The notes beneath the pieces were generated by a model. It saw only the letters and a program-made list of their open reading frames with translations, did not search any database and was not told the origin of the DNA. DNA of 64,000 nt from Ulva prolifera (taxonomy: Eukaryota > Chlorophyta > Ulvophyceae > Ulvales > Ulvaceae), in assembly GCA_023078555.1 (NCBI GenBank), contig CM041196.1:7389985-7453984 (forward strand). The letters are read 5' to 3'. The position numbers and the translations under genes were made by a program. This document shows positions 11,627 through 23,998 of this stretch, piece by piece (position 1 is the stretch's first letter; each line of letters opens with the position of its first letter).

Positions 11627-12140
11627 CTTGATTGAAAGGCCTGTGCAGAGCGTGAACGATCACCAGAGGAAAGAGCCTGTGCTCGTTAGGCTCGAATTTA
11701 TCGTCTCAAATCAAACGTAGACCGGCGCAATGCTGTGACCATTGGTCGTGCTTACAACAGTAGTACTGAAGGCGATAATAGTGTTGGCGATAGTGGTGAC
11801 GAGCGTGGGCTGCTCTGGTGCGGCGTTGCTGCATTCGTTGAAGACAAGTCGCGTTGTCAACAACGTCTGCTATATGCATGCGCAGGCTTTATGAAGTACT
11901 ACCCGATTATGTCAGCATAGCGGGGAGCGGCCACTTCCGATTACCACGTCTGGCTAGCATAAGCACCAGTCGGATAACTTTTGCTTGTGACCGGTACGTG
12001 AATCACAATGCTTGACAGCCGCGTTCGGCTGCGAAGTACCGGCTGACCACACAACATCGGCACAGAATGTGCTGCGGTACATTCGAGGCTGAAACTGGCA
12101 TGCTGAACTCTATACATTCTCAAAGGAACCGCTATCCGCC
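11627..12140. promoter_or_regulatory. Shared intergenic region between two divergent genes
   Basis: About 510 bp separate the start codons of the reverse-strand coiled-coil gene and the forward-strand Sfi1-repeat gene. There is no convincing coding frame. It must hold both promoters unless further 5' exons exist. I do not see a clear TATA box at a convincing distance from either ATG. Confidence 0.45.
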
Positions 12141-15100
12141 ATGATTAGCAGCATGGCTGAAGAAGTGCAGCGCTTGAAGCAGATGAGAGCCATAGTGCTG
12201 CACACTTGGGACGGGAGAACACTGCAAGCGTCCTTCAACGGGACATTCTGGGAGCTGCTCCCAAAAGATCTAGGCATCGAGGAGGCAATACGGGTACTGT
12301 ACCTGAGTCGCAGGCTGAACTATTGTGAACTCACAGAGCAGGCCACAAACTTGACGACATGCAGGCTCCAGCATGCTGCATTGAGGTCCACCCGGTCGCC
12401 GCCCCGGCATCCCAAGACTACATAGCTTTGCGGGTTCCGGTAGCAGCGATGTTTGTGCAGTTCAACATACGCACTCGAAAGATGGTAGCTGTGGCGCAGC
12501 ACTGTGGAGTCAGAGAACAGCTCGTGATCATGAAGGTAGCACAACCAACGCCATCTTCACCGGTAAAACTCCATCACACCGTCCATGTGTCTAAAGAACA
12601 ATAATGTCTTGCAGTGCACGCGCAGCAGGCATGCCTTCCAGGTCTCCGTCCGGCCACGCCTGTGGAAGGAAGGCAGCCTGGACTTCACAGTTTCACAGTC
12701 CAGGCGCATGCCAAGCCAGTGCTTGGCACAGGGAAGGCCATGTACACCGTCCAAATCGCTTGCTCCCCCATCTCCGCCCAGCCTGCTGGACCTGGCGCTG
12801 CGGTTGGCCACTGGATTCGCAAGCAGGTGCAGTGTGGTCTGCACAACGATGCTGCCCGCCTCTCCCCACGGCCAGTTGCTGCCAGGCAACTTGGCTCGCA
12901 TGCAGAACGTGGTCACTGATGCCTCCCGCTGCCTTGCAGGGCACAAGACATTGCATGCCCCCTGAGAGCCACGTTCAGCACGTGGAAGGAGTGCGCAGCA
13001 GGCATGCGGCGCCAGGAGTGGCAAGCGCAGCAGTGGCACGACCGGCGGGTGCTGCAGTCATGCTTCTTGATCCTCTCTGACATTGCTCAGCAGGCGCGAT
13101 GCGCACGGGAGGCTGCCAAGGTGAACGCAGCTGCAGCTGACGCCCTCTTGGCTCAGTCTTTCGGGTGCTGGCGGGGCCTCATGGCACAGTCGCGGCGCGA
13201 TCACAAGGCCCATGCATTCCTGATCAAGCAGAGCGGTCGCCTGTGTTTGTCTAGAGTGATGTGTGGCTGGCAGGCGCTGTGCTGCGCCAGGCAGACCCGC
13301 CGGCTCATTGCCACCAATGCCGGCAGCTTCAAAGACAAGTCGCTGGTGACCCGCTCATTCCAGGCTTGGCGAGCACACGTGTTGGCCAAGCTGGAAGCAC
13401 GCTGCACAGCGGCACGCATGCATGACGCGCAGAACCGCCGGTCGTGCACGCGCGCTCTGCGGAGCTGGTGGGAACTGTGCGCGCGAGTGGGTGTCGGCCG
13501 GGCGGCCTGGCTTGCAGCCCTTCGCCAGGTCACAGGGGCGCAGCAGCGGCAGCTGCTGGCGGCAGCCATCACGGCGTGGGTGTGTGCCCGGACCATGGCG
13601 GCCAACCTGCGGCAGCGCATCGCAGGCTTCATGCAGAAGTCCCGGCGCTGCAAGGCACAGGCGGCGTTTCGTGCATGGCGGCGGACGGCGGAGGCACGAG
13701 TGGTGACCTCGCAGCAGCACGTGGACGCCACAAATGCATGGCTCCTGCGCATGCTCACTCGGGCATTCGGGGCCTGGCAGCATGAGGCGCTCGCGGCGAA
13801 GCGAAGACAGCGCCATGCCGCAGCCTGGTCCGACCGGCTCAAGGCCCGCGCGATGGCCGCGGGTTTCTACGCCTGGGTCCACGCAGCAGCCGCCCAGCGG
13901 CACCATCACAGGCTGCTGCAGGGTGCGCATCCTCCAGGCCAGTGCACTGGTGCCAGCAGCACTGCCAGCGTTCACTTGCTGCACGAAGTGTCTTTGCGGA
14001 GGAAGAAGCGCTCTGAGCGCAGTGCCTGTAGGCCATACGTGCGTACAGAGAAGTGAGCCCGTGAGTGGTCGCACGCAGGTATGGTGTCCAGGCGCGCGTT
14101 CAAGGCTCTCCAAGCGGCGTTTCATGCATGGAATTGTTGGACTGTGAGACACAAGCAGCTGCGAAGAAGGTTGCTGCAGCTGTCAGGCCGCATGCGAACG
14201 CACAGGCTGCGGGCCGTGATGGCGGCATGGCATGCATGCGTCAATGCGCAATCCCGTGTTGCGACGTTTGCAGATGCAGCAGGTAGGGCTGGCATCCAGC
14301 GGTGGTACTGGGACGTCTGGAAGGCCAGGGTCTTGACGAGGCGGGCCGACATGCGGCAGCTACATACCGCACAGACATACTTCCAGTCACGAAGGTACGG
14401 CCTGCCGGCTCCAGCTGGGAACAACGAGTTACCTGGCAGAGGGTGCACCTGCAGAGTATCTCCTCGGGGCTGCGCCATGGGCGTGCCGCAGCGGGCACCA
14501 TGTGTTCAGACTCCTGATCTAGCAAGCCTGCAGCCCTGTGTGCCGGCTGCAACACCGGCCGCGCCTGCAGGAGGTGCCCGCCTTTCACGCACATTCATGT
14601 GCAGGACGGCGTCTGCGTTTAGCCTGTGGCTGCAGATCGTGAGGGCCGCCAGGGGGCTGAGGGCGCTCGGCAGGTGCTGCGAGGAGCGGGCGGCTCTGGC
14701 CGTGGCGGCCAAGGCTGTCGTGCGCTGGCGCACGGCACGCAGCAGCCGCGTACGCCGTGCGGCAGTCTGCCAACGCGCCATGCATCGGCGCCGCTCCCGC
14801 ATTGTGATGCTGGCATTCTCTGGCTGGGTGTGTGAGTGTTCGTGGAGGCGGCGCACGCTGCCCGGACTGCTTCGGGCGCTGGCCCGGGTAGACAGCAGCC
14901 GCCGTGCGGCCATGCTGCGCGCATGGCGCAGCACAGCAGCTCGAAGACGGGCCTCTCGAGCTGCGGCGCAGAGCTTTGCGCGCAGGTTACGGACAAAACG
15001 AATCCTTGTGGCATTTGGTGCGTGGCGAAGCTGCGCCAAAGGCGCGGCAGCGCTAAGGGCGGCGCTGCAGCGGTTGGCCCAGAGCCTACATGCACGCGTG

Positions 15101-17366
15101 CATGGCCACCTGGCGACAGACACTCTGCAGGTGTGCAGTGCTGTCCCAAGGCCGCAGTGTTCAGGTCCCGCTTGGGTAGCCGTTCTGCGCGCGGCAGGCT
15201 GCAGACGCGTGGTGTGCAGGTGTGGCACGAACGGGCGCGGAGCAGACGAGCCGTGATCGCGCACACCGCGTCTGCTGACAAGCGGCAGAAGTTCCGCCTC
15301 AGGCACCAGGCGCTTCATGCGTGGGCGCGACGCGCTCGCGCCACCCGGCAGCAACTAGATGCAGTGCGCAGCCTGTGCGCGCGGCGGCTTCTGCTGAGCA
15401 TCCGCTCGGCGTTTTGTGCTTGGCGCCGGGCAACTGCGCGGCAGTGGGCTGTGCGGCGGCCGTTCCATGCGCGGCTTGCATGGGTCCTGCGGCGTCCGCC
15501 GGAGGCCCGAACAGACGTCCGCGCCGTGGTGCTGGCAGAGTGGCAGAAGCTGTCGCCCAGCCGCAGCACCGATGCAGTGGCAACCTGGGCCGCAGCCGGT
15601 GCCGCCCGGCGGCGGAAGGCCGTGCTGTTCTGCCGGTGGGCGCGCCGCGCCGGGGAACTTCAGCAGCAGCGGCACCTGCTGCATAGCTCGCGTACAGTGG
15701 TGGCTGAGGGCACGCTGCGGCGTGCACTGGAGGCATGGCGGGCCGCCGCATCCGCCTCCCGTGTGGCACACGTGCTGGAATACCAGGCGACGTGCTTTTG
15801 GATCAAGCGGGCGCTTACCAATGCATGGATAGAGTGGCGGCAGTGCGTGTGCGCGCACGTGGCACAGAGGCGTGAGCTCACACGGGCAGGGAGGATTCAC
15901 TCGGGGCGAGTCCTTGGCAGGGCATGGGGGGCGTGGCGAACGGTGGTCGCAGTGCGCGGCTCGGCAGAGATGCAATTGCTGCTCGCACAGCAACGGAGGC
16001 TACGGGAGCTGCTGTTGGACCTCAGCAGAGGGGGGGCGCCGGTGGCGACCTGTGGCAGGGGCGGGTCGCAGGCGGCAGAGGCGTGGGCATACCGGCATGC
16101 GTGGAGGGCATGGCGGGCGGCCATTGGGCAGCGGAACAGTGCACTGCTGCAGGCGGAGCGCCTTCAGTGCAGGCTGCGCCGGAGGATGCTTGTGCTGTGC
16201 ATGCAAGAATGGTGCAGCGTCGCAGAGCGGCAGAGGCATGCGACCGCGGTGGTCACCGGGCGGATGGCGCTCGTGCTCGACCGAGGTAGCGTCTCTGCTC
16301 AAGCAACAGCTTGGACGATGTGTTGTGGACACACTGCAGGGTGGTCGAGCGTAGGCTGCATGAGGCGAGGCGGTGACCTGTGCAGGGATGCAGGCTTGGG
16401 CCGTGCAGGAGTGGCTTACGGCTGCCGCGTTGCGGCGAAGAGGGCGCAGGACGGTGGCGCTTGCGCGTCGGCATGCACAAGCAGCCCTGCTGCGGCGTGT
16501 GGCTGAGAAATGGCACGCTTACTGCCGGTTCTGCCGCAGCCTGAGGAGCCTCACCCGCAGGTGCAGCGCCCGCGTGGCTGCGGCCCGGCTGTCCCGCAAC
16601 TGGTGGAAGTGGAGACTAGTGACGACGGGCTCCTGTAGAGGACAGAAGGAGCTGGCGGCTCGAGAGGATTCGCCGTGCACGGCTCACATGCAGCCTATGC
16701 GTCCTCAGAGGGATGCTCTGGCACGCGTAGGCACTCTTCGGGCATGTCCAGCGGCAGCTAGGCTCCCGCACTGTGATGGTCCTGCAGATGCGGGACTGAC
16801 GCAAATCCTGTTCCCATGGTAAGAGACGCCCCCTGTGTAGCCGCATTGCATTTGGGGCCGCCATCGGCATCGGAGGAATACACAGGCCGGGTCTGCATGC
16901 AGGGAGGAAAGATCGCGCTACTGCGGCAACGTGCAGACGTGTTTCCACCAATGGCGGAGGTGCACAACGGACGCGCAGCCCAATCATGAGGGTGACTGGG
17001 TGCCGTATGGCCACGGCAGCAGGCAGCGTTTGCGCCAGGCTGCCGGGCATCAGGGTTTGGTTTGCCGCTCGCCGTCTCCAGGAAACATGCGATGCTCAAA
17101 CGAGCGGCTGCCCCATCGAGGGCCATGCAATGTTTACATGGGCCTGGCACAGCTCTGCATCAAACAGGAGGCAGCGTCTAGCTTCTCTGATGAATGCTCT
17201 GTGGGTCCACTGGAGCATCGGCATGGTCTCTGTGAAGGGAACACCCCATAGAAACCGAGGCTGCGTCACGGCCAAGCCGGACACTGCGACCTTCTGCCTC
17301 GTAGTGTGCAATGTTCTGTCCTGGATTAGCAAGGTTCAGTCGTCCTTTGAGAACGCCTCAAGATGA
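12141..17366 (+). CDS. Giant Sfi1-like (centrin-binding repeat) protein
   Basis: A forward gene whose exons encode a long array of helices, each with a Trp in an A-F-x-x-W context: TFSTWKEC, SFGCWRGLM, SFQAWRAHV, ALRSWWELC, AFRAWRRTAEA, AFGAWQHEA, AFHAWNCW, VMAAWHACV, AFSGWVCE, AFGAWRSCA, AFCAWRRAT, ALEAWRAAA, AWGAWRTVV, HAWRAWRAAI, RNWWKWRL and others, more than 20 in all. This is the Sfi1 pattern, which in yeast and human makes a long helix bound by centrins at spindle poles or centrioles. Long coding blocks are about 12965-14056, 14081-15130, 15190-16290, 16380-16635 and 16930-17366. The first exon (MISSMAEEVQRLKQMRAIVL, 12141-12350) lacks the repeat and could be a separate small gene or the N-terminus. 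The 17366 stop is backed by a TGTAA 38 nt later. Splice boundaries are approximate. Confidence 0.7.
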
Positions 17367-17403
17367 ATTATGTTTCGGTGTACATACACCAATGACAAGA
17401 TGC

Positions 17404-17408
17404 TGTAA
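17404..17408 (+). terminator. TGTAA signal after the Sfi1-like gene
   Basis: TGTAA about 38 nt after the stop at 17366. The following ~365 bases to 17774 contain no recognised gene and are the converging 3' flanks of the Sfi1-like gene and LST8. Confidence 0.55.
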
Positions 17409-17774
17409 GTGAGTATGAGATGGTGAAAACATTGCAATACACACGAGAAGGGTTTGCTTTGCCAACGTACGGCGACTTTAACATGACCAACAGTGTGGCA
17501 GCTGGATACTCTATGAACTGGTTGCCGATGACCATGTCACATAACAGCAGATGCCATACATGAGTTCATGGGGCTCGGAGAGACCACGTGGGATTCAGGC
17601 TTGTACAACAGATTAAAGATCAGGTGCCACAGGGCACCTGTGCTGCTTGAGCCAGGCCACCAGGACATGAACATGCTACCCCATGGACATAGCGGGACCT
17701 TGGTTCCATGCACTTGGGGACAAACATGAGCAACAAACATGGACTATCAGCTTTCGGCAAGGAGTGTGCAGCAT

Positions 17775-19138
17775 TCAATGTGCTGTTCCATCCATCGCAT
17801 TGTCATTCAGGGCACAGCAGACCACAGCTTTGGTGTGCCCTACATATACACGGATGTCCATGCCCTTCTCAACATCCCATAGCCGAGCTGTATGGTCAGA
17901 CGACGCCGTGACCAGGTACGCCGCATCCACACTGAAGACCGCGTCCCAGACCCACTTGTTGTGCCCGACTAGCTCCTGCTCGAGCTGATAATTGTACAGG
18001 CTCCAGATCTTGATCGTCTTATCTGACGACGTTGTTGCTAGCTTCCTCACATCTGGGCTTATGAGGCATTTGAGTATGTAGCTGTCGTGTGCCTTGAGGC
18101 GGTGCAGAGGCTCAAAATTGGTGCTCTGCTTGCCGCCGGCTGTTCCGGTGCGCAACATGGACCATACAAAGCAGATGCCGCTGTTGTTTGCTGCCACAAC
18201 CTGCACAGCCGCACTCTCTTCCACCACTGCGAGCAAGCGCACGTTGGCTCCTTCAACCGGAAGGCATCAACCCAGCATGCCACGGATGATGTGCTGAGTG
18301 ATGTGGTAGCTGTCAGCGCATGAAGCGATGCTCGAGGGACATGCAGCTTCGTCGTGTGCCAGGCCGGGTGTTGGGGGAGCAGAGCCTTGGTGCAGCTCAC
18401 GACATGCGGCAGCACTTTGGTGCGACCTGTGGGGGCCTCACCTGACTGCCATCGAGCGCAACTGACACGGAGCGGACGGCCACGTCCACTTCTGGCACGA
18501 GCTCACAGCTGCAGGCGCCTGCTGTGATGTCCCAGACACGGATGTTGCCATCCTGATCGCCACTGATCAGCTCGTTCTGGCCTTGCACGAGTGTCACTGT
18601 CGTGACAGGCGCACGTGACTCAAACTCCCGCTGAGCATCCCGGGTGCGTGTGTCCCAGATTTTCACTGTGCGGTCCTCTGATCCTGCAGTTGTCACTGCT
18701 TAAACAAACACCGGGCCATGGAGTGAGTTCAGTGGCCTCGCAATGAACCAGCGGAGAATACAAGCGAGCGTCCACATTCTGCGTAGTGTGCTTCAGATGT
18801 GGAGGAAACACAGGACGTGCAGTCAGCGCTGAGCACGCTGACATGAGCTGGGGCATACCTGAGTACAGCCAGCGACCCTCCTTGTTGAATCCTATGGCAG
18901 ACACATTTCCCGAATGACCAGTAAACGTGAAGTAAGGACTGTTGGTGTTTGACTGGATGTCATATACTTTCACTGATGGGTTTCCCGCTGCAGCCAGCCA
19001 CCTCTTGTCTTGGCTGATCTCCAACTTGTTCACATGGCTGTCATTGTGTGGGATTGTGCGCCAGCAGATTCCCGTCGTGGCTTCCCAAAATCGGATCGTG
19101 TGATCATATCCGGCCGTTGCCAGCACTAAGGAAGACAT
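17775..19138 (-). CDS. LST8: LST8, WD40 subunit of TOR complexes
   Basis: LST8 is a seven-bladed WD40 propeller that binds and stabilises the TOR kinase domain. Three exons join in phase: 19138-18859, 18683-18442 and 18200-17775, giving 315 residues, the usual family length. The start [20 protein letters not shown] is the family's conserved N-terminus. Visible blades include [103 protein letters not shown] and the C-terminal [13 protein letters not shown]. The second exon starts at the inner tgcag so that G+GA restores the Gly of YSGSEDRT. The gene is head-to-head with the RWDD1-like gene. No oddities seen. Confidence 0.95.
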
Positions 19139-19956
19139 GGATCGACTGGCCTACGTTGGTCTGGTGGCGCTGACGACAGTACAGCGACTCGGACAATGGC
19201 AAGCGCCTGCAGCGATCATGCCGGCAGCAATATCAATTTCTGCAAGCCTGCAAGAGTATCAGCACAAGCTTTGGATGCTGGTGAGACACCGACAACTGAC
19301 TGTGCAACAGTTAGATCAACGCTGTACGAGGGTGTATACATTGCTTGGTGTGAAAACATCCAGGAACGCGCACGCCTTTCTCCATACTGAGCGCCAACAA
19401 AACGTCGCTTACAAAGGCTCCAAGCATGCGCACCTCGGCGTCTAGAGCTGTTTGCTGGGATGGCCGTCTCGGTCGAAGCGCGTCGAGCGATAGATTGGAG
19501 CATGAGCGCGCAGGAGAGCGCAGCAGAGCAGTCCTCGCGCGCTCACAATGTTTCGTTGGTCGCAGATCAGGGCATCACATAGTCTGGGTCATTTGATCGT
19601 AAAGCGTCCTGAACCCCATCTGTTCTTGACTGACCAATCGTCACGTTTTGCATTATTTGGCGTTTGCAAGTGTGATTCGCGATCAACACGACTGTATTCG
19701 GCAGCTGTGCGACGTGCTACAAGTTGTGGAAGGCAATGGCCTAACCTTCTGTTGCCTACTCCTTCGTGCTGATCCACCCGACTGCCGAGTGGTATCGAGC
19801 GTGCCATCCATGCCGCAGTCTTGAGCACCGCGGGTCCATTGGCGCTTATTCCCCAAAAGAACATGTGGAAACAGCGCCTGTGTAGGAGGTCATAAGCTCT
19901 ACTGCAAGTGTGACGTAGCTGTGTTCCTGGGCTCTGGGAGTGGGAAGGTCCTCAGG
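19139..19956. promoter_or_regulatory. Intergenic region between divergent LST8 and RWDD1-like genes
   Basis: About 820 bp between two start codons on opposite strands. Short open frames exist but none is conserved or domain-like. It should contain both promoters and possibly non-coding 5' exons. Confidence 0.4.
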
Positions 19957-21201
19957 ATGGACCATGCAGAGGAGCAGGAAATGGAGATGGAGGCACTGGA
20001 ATCGATCCTGGGTGAAGATGGCCTCAGAAGTGTGATCCAATAATTCAGTCCAATTAGCTCTTGTGAAGATCTTTCCTCCGTGAATGTGACTCGAGCAGCT
20101 ACGCAGCTGTGCCAGGCCTGCCACTCATCAAGCGCACTCGTTCCACGCATCGATGTTCTGCAGTGGCGCATGCCCGCCATCTCGTGCTGGTTGCCTGCAG
20201 AGTACACAGGGCCACCGCCCTCCGGCTGGAGCAGTGACCAAGACATCCACGCCATCAAACTGAGCTCCGAGTCAGAGGAGCAGCAGGCATGCAGCTGCGA
20301 CCTGCTGTTCCAGCATACCGCCACATACCCCGAGGAACCCCCCTTGCTGAAGCTCAGCAACACCCGCGGCATGACCAACGCTGACATCGACAAGCTCACA
20401 GCTGTCCTGCTTGAGACCGCCGACGAGCACGTTGGCATGGCGTCCGTGTTTGCCATCATGCAGGCAGCGCAGGACTGGCTGGAGGCCAAGGTCGGCCTCG
20501 AGCAGGGTGAGGCGTCCCTCCCTGCACCTGCCGGCGCCGCTCTCTGCCCCACCGCCCCAGCTGCTGTCATGTGCACAGGGCAGTGATCATTGCATCTGAC
20601 CAGCATGTTTGGCCCGGTTCAGGTCGTCCACGACGCTCGCCTGAGTGTGTGCTTTGCAACACTCGCTTTCCTGGCCTTCAGATCATGGTTTCTACCTCAT
20701 TCGGCTGCTGTGAATTGCATCATGTGACTGCCAATCCAGCTCCTGTCGCAGCTTCACCCACATGCACCTGACCGGCGCTGCTGTGCAGAGGAAGACCCAG
20801 CGGTGGTGAAGAAGCGACAGGAGGAGGAGGAGGAGCGGCGCATTGCAGAGGCACGTGCGCATGGCACGCAGGTCACGCCCGAGACGTTTGCGGCCTGGAA
20901 GGAGGCGTTCGAGGCTGAGATGCATGCTGCCAAGGTCGCTGCCGGGGACATCGTGGAGGATGCCGTGGCACACACGCGCAAGACCGGGAAGCAGTTCTTC
21001 CTGGATAAGTACGGCGCAGGCGCGGACTCCCAGGTGGCGTCGTCAGAGCTGGACCTGGACGAAGAGGAGGAGGATGGGGACTACGAGCTGGGCCAGGATG
21101 AGGACGATGAGGTGGATGTGGAGGGCCTCGAAGAGCTGGACCTGGACGATGACGATGACGACTTCCTGAACCAGTACCTAGCGGAGCGGGATGATGAGTG
21201 A
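19957..21201 (+). CDS. RWD domain protein of the RWDD1/Gir2 (DFRP2) family
   Basis: RWDD1/Gir2 proteins bind and stabilise DRG-type translational GTPases and touch the Gcn1-Gcn2 starvation pathway. Exons: 19957 to about 20029, 20201-20506 and 20789-21201, about 263 residues. The start MDHAEEQEMEMEALESILGE is the RWD N-terminal helix. Exon 2 carries the RWD core with its Y-P-x-x-x-P motif (TATYPEEPPLLKL) and helix (DEHVGMASVFAIMQAAQDWL). Exon 3 has the charged helix KKRQEEEEERRIAEARAHGT, then TPETFAAWKEAFEAE, the DFRP domain motif, and an extremely acidic tail ending NQYLAERDDE. The end of exon 1 could be 20011 instead of 20029; both keep the frame. It converges on the rhodanese gene, about 480 bp stop to stop. 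Confidence 0.9.
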
Positions 21202-21681
21202 CGGACGTGCTCCTCTGTTCGTTTGAATGAGAGGAGTTTTGGGACTCCTCTCCAGCATGATTCCACACGTATTGGAATGCACAGGCCGCACTCCACGTGA
21301 GGTGGTAGGCTTGGTTTCTGGTGGTACTTGCGTCACGTTTGCTCATTGGTGTCGGCACACTGGACGTTTCTCACAGCGATCAGTATGAATCTGCAGTCAT
21401 GCGGGGCGTATCAGCAGCAGAGCAGTACACACGGTACTTTTGATGGATTGTTCAATGGTCCACACCATTTATTTTGTCACACCACGGCTTTCGTATACAA
21501 CACGGAGTACCATGATTACAGCCAGGTTTACATGTCTGTGCACTGTGTGCTCCTTACGGCATCAACCGTTGTGTTACAAGTACATGAACAGCGTAGGTCA
21601 GTACACCTGTTCTCAGGTGACTGCGGCTACTCTGTCCTCACGTTTCCAATGCAGGCACATCATGCAAGCAAGTGTTACACT

Positions 21682-22998
21682 CTACTTCTTAGCGGCTTCA
21701 CCGCCACCGCTCGGAAACACTGCATCAGCAGCGCTGTTCGGTGACCGCCCTGCAACGGAAGCATCATATTCCCCGGCGGTCGCCATTCCCTTGGAGGCCC
21801 TGCACACGCAGACACGCCATTTGTTGCTGCCACGAATGACTGCCATCAACAGGGCCTGACTCTCCAGGTACAGAGGGTGCAGTCCTCACACAAATGACTA
21901 ACTGCGCCCGCCAGCTGCTGACTCGCACGAATGAGACAGTAGTCTTTGACTGCTCAGCCAGGACCGCTGAGGAGGGACACAACCTTGGCACAGACGTGGC
22001 ATATACCGCCTCTGGCTAGCGCTTGTGAAACCATGTCATCGACGGCAGCTGCCAGTGTGGCCAGTGTGCACGCCAGGGAGAGTCTGTCAGTGGGACAATG
22101 TGTGTGGAGAGGGCGCACCAGGCCACCATGCCGCCATCCAGGTGGGCCACATCCCCCGCGAGCTTCTCATTGACCGCCCGGAAGGCAGCCTTGAGGGATC
22201 GTGACGTCTTGCCGTTGATGAAGTTGGCGGTGGGCCTCATGGTCCCACCGGTGTCACAGACCTGCAACACACGCCACCACCTCAGCAGCGCGGGGCCAGC
22301 CCACCGTACGTGAGGCAGGTGACCTGCATCGGTTGCTCTGCTCTGTGCGTGTGAGGCCTCATCTGGGTGTGCAGCTGCAGAGGCATTTGTGTGTGCAGAA
22401 TGTTGCCAGGGGAGGCAGCGCCAGACTGGCTGGCATGGGCTGTCAGGTAGATGCACCTGCAGCCTGTCAGGTTGCAATAAGAAGAGCAAATCAAGTGCTT
22501 CCAAGAGGCAGCCTGCACCACCGGTGGTAGCTTGTGCATGTCAGCGTGACTGCAGGTGTCCAGGCACGCCTGCGAGTGGGTACCAGCATCGCGGCTGTTG
22601 ATGCGCCACATCGCTGCGTGCATGCCAGGGGGGCGTACCATGATGATCTTCTTCCCGCCACACCTCGTCTTGATGTCCTCGGAAAAGTTGGCATTGGGCT
22701 CAACTGCTTGTACACCGTTAAGAGCGTACGCTGCGCCCCGCAGGAATGATGCCGGGGTGGGGTTGCTCCAGTCCATGCGCTGGAACAGTGGGGCGCTGAC
22801 AGCACCAAGGATGGACGACTTCTCGTACTCCTCTTTAGGCCGTACATCAACGATGACCCAGTCCCCAGAATCGACCCGGCTCTGCGCCTCCTCCGGGGTG
22901 AGAGACTCCAGTTTGCTCTCCATGAGTTTGTTCCACATTACGTCCCATGGGGGCATGGCCGAGGCATTGGCAGCTGGGGCCCGGATGGTCGCCTGCAT
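21682..22998 (-). CDS. Plant-type rhodanese-like domain protein, probably plastid-targeted
   Basis: Single rhodanese domain of the plant STR10/11/14 type. Coding exons: a first block near 22985-22640, then about 22260-22119, then 21799-21682, with one more exon expected upstream. Exon 1 has LTPEEAQSRVDSGDWVIVDV, RPKEEYEKSSILGAVSAPLF and, before the donor, GKKIIM; the next exon begins VCDTGGTMRPT, so the catalytic loop Cys (C-D-T-G-G-T) is kept. SRSLKAAFRAVNE and GDVAHLDGGMVAW follow. The last exon (ASKGMATAGEYDAS... to GGEAAKK, stop at 21682) joins in phase. The ATG at 22998 overlaps a cag acceptor, so I think coding actually starts a few bases later there and the transit-peptide exon lies further up, perhaps 23.26-23.43 kb. 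The 23.43-24.0 kb stretch shows nothing else. Substrate is unknown, as for most of these proteins. Confidence 0.85.
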
Positions 22999-23998
22999 GC
23001 GAAATGCGAATCGACAGTGTGTGATTACCTATGGCAATCAGCCATGGCGCCACCATCGTCGTTATCGGTGTTTGCGTGATCGAGCAGGTGTCAGACTTGT
23101 TGAGGCGATGGGATCCGCTCGCCAGAGCTGAACGAGAGGGACCGCCCAATGCTCGACATGACAGAATAATCAATACGAGTTGCGCATTTGGCCGTCTCGC
23201 TGCGATACTGAGATGGTCAGCGACGTGGGGGTCAGTATGGATGCATTTGTGGATTTCGAGTGGATCACGTTCTGGCTTGCGAGTGGCCATACCTTTGGGC
23301 GAAGCACCACCTGAGGCCCAATATTGCGACCTGTATGACAAAATGCAAATCTGAGCAGGCTTGCGTGCGCCTTAACCAGCTGCTGTGGCATGCGACAAGC
23401 GCGAGCCAGGCACTTCCGTGATCGCAGCACTCGGGTATATTCGTCTGTTTCAAGACCACGCAGAGAAGTACTCCCCTGAAGCTAAACAACACCGCCTGGT
23501 GTGACTCCATGGAGAGAAGGCGTACCACCGCGCTGTGTGTTCAAACGGAGCGACATAGCCAGTAGGGTCTTGGAAGCACGTCACGAACAATCTGCAGGAA
23601 ATTTACCTCGACCACATGAAAGCGTGACTTCTAGACGAAGTGGAACAGGTGGAATTTTGTTTCAATTCAGCATGGGGGCCATCTGCCGAGCTCTGGTGGA
23701 TTGTGTAGCCAGCGAGCTTGTGGAGAACCTTCGACCTGTTGCGAGTGCCACCGCCACGCATGCATTGCGTGTTTCCTTTGCGCCATGCATCAAACGGCCA
23801 TGCAGCAAATGATCTGCGCGGTAGCTTGCCAGCATTGCTCCGCTTAGGCATCCAACAGCATAAGATGCTGCTGATGTAGGCAGTTTCAAGGCCTCGAGTG
23901 AAACGATCGCGTGATCCCGTCGTCTATGCTAGGAAGCTGCGTCAAGCTTTGCGATCCACGTGTTCTCGCGCCCGGGCTTGAGGCAGACAGAATTTAAT

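Noticed and set aside
12675-12706. Imperfect inverted repeat (CCTGGACT...AGTCCAGG)
   Set aside because: Only an 8-bp stem with a 12-base loop in GC-rich sequence; expected by chance at this scale.
13201-14152. Long reverse-strand open frames (213 and 265 codons) opposite the Sfi1-like gene
   Set aside because: They are shadows of the GC-rich, Arg/Ala-coding forward exons; the forward frame has the conserved W repeats while the reverse products have no domain.
14506-15993. Further long reverse-strand frames (282, 220 and 212 codons)
   Set aside because: Same reason: antisense shadows of Sfi1-repeat exons with biased Ala/Arg/Pro composition.
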